Positions 48,868-52,220 of a DNA stretch of 52,220 nucleotides are shown piece by piece (position 1 is the first letter of the stretch; each line of letters opens with the position of its first letter). Both the position numbers and the translations under genes were made by a program. The notes below the pieces were generated by a model, which saw nothing but the letters and a program-made list of their open reading frames with translations, did not search any database and had not been told where the DNA came from. Where the stretch lies: positions 11,390-63,609 of the forward strand of contig DAXT01000024.1 in assembly GCA_002506535.1 (NCBI GenBank), written 5' to 3'. The stretch comes from Methanothrix harundinacea (lineage in GTDB: Archaea > Halobacteriota > Methanosarcinia > Methanotrichales > Methanotrichaceae).

Positions 48868-49920
48868 ATGGTGAGTACAGTCGATATGGGTTTGTTCGGC
48901 ATATTCTTGCTGGTGCTACTGTGCCCATTTTTCATAAAGAAAGTTGAAGAGCAGCTTGAAGCCTTCCTTTTTGTTATGGGCGTGTCTGCGGTAACCATAG
49001 CCAACGCCTGGCATTTGGAACTGGTGATCGAGGCCGTCGAAGAGCCGATCATGAAGGGGATAGTTCCGGCGGTGCTGGTAGCAGGCCTGATATTCTACTA
49101 CGGAAGATCTCATGCGAAGCGGATAATGGACGTCCTCTTGGATAAGGTCCCCCTTAAGATACTGGTCTTTCTGATAGTGGTGATCCTGGGCCTATCTGCA
49201 AGCCTCATCACGGCCATAATCGCAGCCCTGGTGCTGGTAGAGGTGGTAAGCCTCATGCCCCTTGATCGCAATACCAAAATAAAACTCACGGTGGTAGCCT
49301 GTTTCTCCATAGGTCTTGGAGCAGCTCTGACCCCGGTGGGCGAGCCCCTCTCCACCATAGCCATAACCAAGCTGCAGGGCCCGCCATATCATGCAGGTTT
49401 CTTCTTCCTGCTCGAAAACATCGGCGTATATATTATCCCAGGGGTGCTGGCCTTCGGCATATTGAGCGCCTTCATCGTCGGAAAAAAGACGGATGTAAAG
49501 GAGACGGATATCTTTGCGAGAGGCGGTGACACTCTCCGGGACGTGGGTATCAGGGGTGCAAAGGTATACCTCTTCGTGATGGCCCTCCTGCTCTTGGGCA
49601 GCGGCTTCAAGATCATCATAGATACTTACCTGATCCACATACCCGCGATGATCCTCTACTGGGTCAATATGTCGTCGGCGGTCTTGGACAACGCCACCCT
49701 GACGGCAGCGGAGATCGGCCCTTCCATGGATATCTTCCAGATCAAGGCCATTCTGATGGGTCTTCTCGTATCCGGAGGGATGCTCATCCCCGGTAATATC
49801 CCAAATATCATATCTGCAAACAAGATGGGCATAACCAGCAAAGAATGGGCTCGCACCGGCGTCCCCATCGGGCTTGTGGCGATGCTGGTCTACTTCGTAT
49901 GGTTGTTCTACCTTCATTGA
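48868..49920 (+). CDS. DUF1646 putative cation transporter, copy 1
   Basis: 350 residues, about ten membrane segments. The beginning VDMGLFGIFLLVLLCPFFIK, then KVEEQLEAFLFVMGVSAVTIANAW, and the internal LGLSASLITAIIAALVLVEVV, SIGLGAALTPVGEPLSTIA and SSAVLDNATLTAAEIGPSM with GGMLIPGNIPNIISANKMGI match the DUF1646 (predicted cation transporter) family. The GEP and N-A-T/D-N-A-T motifs recall ion-binding sites of the ArsB/NhaD ion-transporter superfamily. ATG 48868 is chosen because the same residues (MVSTVDMG) follow the ribosome binding site in copy 2. It sits after a long conserved leader and before a stress-protein gene (46-nt gap), forming one module. Confidence 0.85.
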   Translation: MVSTVDMGLFGIFLLVLLCPFFIKKVEEQLEAFLFVMGVSAVTIANAWHLELVIEAVEEPIMKGIVPAVLVAGLIFYYGRSHAKRIMDVLLDKVPLKILVFLIVVILGLSASLITAIIAALVLVEVVSLMPLDRNTKIKLTVVACFSIGLGAALTPVGEPLSTIAITKLQGPPYHAGFFFLLENIGVYIIPGVLAFGILSAFIVGKKTDVKETDIFARGGDTLRDVGIRGAKVYLFVMALLLLGSGFKIIIDTYLIHIPAMILYWVNMSSAVLDNATLTAAEIGPSMDIFQIKAILMGLLVSGGMLIPGNIPNIISANKMGITSKEWARTGVPIGLVAMLVYFVWLFYLH

Positions 49921-49966
49921 ACGAGGAGCTGATGTCCGAGGATAAACTGATGCGAGGAGGGTTATG

Positions 49967-50839
49967 ATGTTCGAAAAGGTGTTAGTTCCAACAGACTTTT
50001 CAAAGTATGCGCAGAAAGTCATAGAGTGCATAGGGGATGTTCCGGGGTTGAAGGAGATAGTGCTCCTCCACGTGGTGGATGCCACCCATCCCTCAAAACG
50101 GGGATGGACCCGGGGACCCAAAGTCGAGGGAGCCAAGATCGATCTCGCCGACATAAAAGAGCGGCTCGAGAAGCTCGGCTTCAAGGTCACCTCCCGGCTG
50201 GAGGTGATCACCGAGGCGGACGTATCCAGGACCATTCAGAGGGTTGCAGAAGAGGAGAAGGTCTCTCTGATAGTGATGGGTGCTTTGGGAAAGGGCCGCG
50301 TCTCAGGGATCCTTCTGGGGAGCGCCTCTACGGGAGTTGTCCGTTTCAGCGACAAAGACACCCTCATCATGCGCTACAAGATGCTGGAGGGTCTTGAAGG
50401 GGCAACCTACGAGAAGTTCTGCCCCATGATATTCTCTAAGGTCCTCTGCACCACAGACTTTTCGGAGGCTTCACAGTCCGCGATCTCCACGATCAAGGGT
50501 CTGAAGGACGTCGTCGGAGAGGTCATTTTGGAGTACGTCGTCTCCAAGGGAGAGACCCAGGAGGAGATCGAGGGCTACGTCGCAGAGGCGAAGGAGAAGC
50601 TCGCTGAGATCAAGGAGGATCTCGAAAAATCGGGCCTCAAAGTGAGAACTCACTTAGACGTCGGCAACCCCCGGGAGCAGATAACGTCCCTGGCCGCGAC
50701 GGAGGATGTATCTCTGATCGTTATAAGTTCCCAGGGCAAGGGCTGGATAAAGCAGATGATGGTGGGAAGCACCACCTTTGATGTCGTGAGGACCGCAGAG
50801 AGGCCGGTACTGATCGTGAGATCTAAGAAAGGCGCTTAG
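49967..50839 (+). CDS. Tandem-domain universal stress protein, copy 2
   Basis: 290 residues, two UspA domains: FEKVLVPTDFSKYAQKVIEC ... VSLIVMGALGKGRVSGILLGSASTGVV and FSKVLCTTDFSEASQSAI ... VSLIVISSQGKGWIKQMMVGSTTFDVV. It is paralogous to 46992-47855 (same linker DTLIMRYKMLEG, versus HLLLMRYKMLEG). GGAGG lies 6 nt before ATG 49967. Only 46 nt separate it from the DUF1646 stop, so the pair should be cotranscribed and functionally linked. Confidence 0.88.
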   Translation: MFEKVLVPTDFSKYAQKVIECIGDVPGLKEIVLLHVVDATHPSKRGWTRGPKVEGAKIDLADIKERLEKLGFKVTSRLEVITEADVSRTIQRVAEEEKVSLIVMGALGKGRVSGILLGSASTGVVRFSDKDTLIMRYKMLEGLEGATYEKFCPMIFSKVLCTTDFSEASQSAISTIKGLKDVVGEVILEYVVSKGETQEEIEGYVAEAKEKLAEIKEDLEKSGLKVRTHLDVGNPREQITSLAATEDVSLIVISSQGKGWIKQMMVGSTTFDVVRTAERPVLIVRSKKGA

Positions 50840-51141
50840 ATCTCAAACCCGTTCTTTTTATCGTTCAAGGGGTGCTTCGCTACGGACTCGGCATCGGGGC
50901 CATCAAGATCCCAGGGGAACCGCCTTGTGTATCTATTACGCGCTGCGATGGTCTTTCCCACGAAGGGGCCTGAAGGCCGGAGTTCGTGGACCGGATGGAT
51001 CTCGGATCTTCTCCCAGACGAATCGATCATTGAATTAAGGGCGTCTCCAACTCCTAAAAACATAAACGAGTTGCAAGGGTGTGATGTTAGTAGGAGCTGT
51101 AAAATCTCACAGTAATCGGATATAATGAGCAAGGAGTCATT
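50840..51141 (+). ncRNA. Conserved structured 5' leader, copy B (upstream of DUF1646 gene 2)
   Basis: TATA-like CTTTTTATCG at 50854-50863. Domain 1 (50907-51001, 95 nt) is closed by GATCC/GGATC with GGTC (50950-50953)/GACC (50989-50992), CACGAA (50959-50964)/TTCGTG (50983-50988) and an apical GGCC-TGAA-GGCC. Domain 2 has AACTC...GAGTT around the invariant AAAAACATA and a CTGT-AAAATCTC-ACAG hairpin. Compared with copy A, loops are conserved and several stems differ by compensating changes. The left ~40 nt (to ~50880) is promoter rather than RNA. Confidence 0.68.
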
Positions 51142-52191
51142 ATGGTAAGTACAGTCGACATGGGTTTGTTCGGCATATTCTTGCTGGTATTGCTATGCCC
51201 ATTTTTTATAAAGAAGGTTGAAGAGCAGCTTGAAGCCTTCCTGTTTGTTATGGGCGTGTCTGCGGTTACCATAGCCAACGCCTGGCATATGGAGCTGGTG
51301 ATAGAAGCCATCGAAGAGCCGATCATGAAGGGGATCGTCCCGGCGGTGCTGGTCGCAGGTCTTTTATTCTACTACGGAAGATCTCACGCTCAGCGGATAA
51401 TGAACGTCCTCTTGGATAAGGTCCCTCTTAAGATACTGGTCTTTATGATAGTGGTGATCTTGGGCCTATCTGCAAGCCTCATCACGGCCATAATCGCAGC
51501 CCTGGTGCTGGTAGAGGTGGTAAGCCTCATGCCCCTTGATCGCAATACCAAAATAAAACTCACGGTGGTAGCCTGTTTCTCCATAGGTCTTGGAGCAGCT
51601 CTGACCCCGGTGGGCGAGCCCCTCTCCACCATAGCCATCACCAAGCTGCAGGGTCCGCCATATTATGCCGGTTTCACCTTCCTGCTGGAGACGATAGGCA
51701 TGTACATTATCCCGGGGATAGTTGCCTTCGGCATATTGAGCACGATCATCATTGGAAAAAAGACGGTCGCAAAGGAGACGGATATCTTTGCGAGAGGCGG
51801 TGACACTCTCCGGGACGTGGGTATCAGGGGTGCGAAGGTATACCTCTTCGTGATGGCCCTCCTGCTCTTGGGCAGCGGCTTCAAGATCATTATAGATACT
51901 TATCTGATCCACATACCCGCGATGATCCTCTACTGGGTCAATATGTCGTCGGCGGTCCTGGACAACGCCACCCTGACGGCAGCTGAGATCGGCCCTTCCA
52001 TGGATATCTTCCAGATCAAGGCCATTCTGATGGGTCTTCTCGTATCCGGAGGGATGCTCATCCCCGGTAATATCCCAAATATCATATCTGCAAACAAGAT
52101 GGGCATAACCAGCAAAGAATGGGCTCGCACCGGCGTCCCCATCGGGCTTGTGGCGATGCTGGTCTACTTCGGGTGGATATTCTACATTTAG
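51142..52191 (+). CDS. DUF1646 putative cation transporter, copy 2
   Basis: 349 residues, nearly identical to copy 1 in most of its length (QLEAFLFVMGVSAVTIANAW, LSASLITAIIAALVLVEVV, SSAVLDNATLTAAE, GGMLIPGNIPNIISANK). Divergence is concentrated in the segment after QGPPYYAGF (TFLLETIGMYIIPGIVAFGI ... GKKTVAK). GGAG lies 5 nt before the ATG. The 29 nt after its stop match the spacer that precedes stress-protein copy 2, so a third stress-protein gene probably starts just beyond the window. Confidence 0.85.
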   Translation: MVSTVDMGLFGIFLLVLLCPFFIKKVEEQLEAFLFVMGVSAVTIANAWHMELVIEAIEEPIMKGIVPAVLVAGLLFYYGRSHAQRIMNVLLDKVPLKILVFMIVVILGLSASLITAIIAALVLVEVVSLMPLDRNTKIKLTVVACFSIGLGAALTPVGEPLSTIAITKLQGPPYYAGFTFLLETIGMYIIPGIVAFGILSTIIIGKKTVAKETDIFARGGDTLRDVGIRGAKVYLFVMALLLLGSGFKIIIDTYLIHIPAMILYWVNMSSAVLDNATLTAAEIGPSMDIFQIKAILMGLLVSGGMLIPGNIPNIISANKMGITSKEWARTGVPIGLVAMLVYFGWIFYI

Positions 52192-52220
52192 ATTCCGAGG
52201 AGCTGATGTCCGAGGATAAA

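Overview
The window is 52.2 kb of GC-rich euryarchaeal, methanogen-type DNA. Diagnostic genes are geranylgeranylglyceryl phosphate synthase (archaeal lipids), MptE (tetrahydromethanopterin), TiaS and an archaeosine radical-SAM enzyme (archaeal tRNA modification), a KEOPS Cgi121 subunit, ribosomal eL40, Orc1/Cdc6 and an eight-gene anaerobic cobalamin block. The phosphoribulokinase-like enzyme, the DUF1646 transporters and the base composition suggest the Methanotrichaceae (Methanothrix/Methanosaeta/Methanocrinis group). That family assignment is an inference from gene content; no search was run.

Layout. 1-9.2 kb: 5' end of argD overlapping a metallo-beta-lactamase gene, a GyrI-like protein, a secreted protein, MntP, a Ca2+/Na+ antiporter, a TPR protein behind a structured leader, an isoprenylcysteine-methyltransferase-like protein, a second metallo-beta-lactamase paralogue diverging from thiC, and AMMECR1. 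9.3-25.2 kb is mostly housekeeping: rubrerythrin, PRK, an XRE regulator, tiaS, ppaC, an ORF-free structured region that may be a ncRNA, tmk, mptE, two large proteins of unknown role, cgi121, map, pepQ, GGGPS and eL40. 25.26-25.41 kb holds a tRNA-Ser(CGA) that can only be folded if two introns, in the D arm and the T loop, are removed. 26.7-29.3 kb is an AT-rich accessory island with an orphan membrane protein and a short tyrosine recombinase that has a 28-bp dif-like palindrome just upstream.

32.7-39.6 kb is cbiT-L-F-G-H-C-D-E. Its cbiG lacks a standard start codon and its cbiH is fused to a second methylase domain. 42.4-44.2 kb is a replication origin: at least six origin-recognition-box (ORB) repeats in inverted orientation around AT-rich DNA, next to orc1/cdc6. 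A tRNA-Gly, a thioredoxin reductase-like gene and the archaeosine radical-SAM gene follow.

46.9-52.2 kb is a repeated module: a two-domain universal stress protein plus a DUF1646 putative cation transporter. Each of the two transporter genes has a long 5' leader. The two leaders contain an equally long (95 nt) stem-closed domain and at least two further hairpins whose pairing is kept while the sequence changes, which points to a conserved cis-regulatory RNA. Directly before the first leader's promoter are seven degenerate repeats with an exact 30-bp period. The window ends where another stress-protein gene is expected.

Many genes have a TATA-like box about 25-30 bp before the start codon (short or leaderless transcripts); others, mainly inside operons, have GGAGG-type ribosome binding sites. 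These were used to choose starts.
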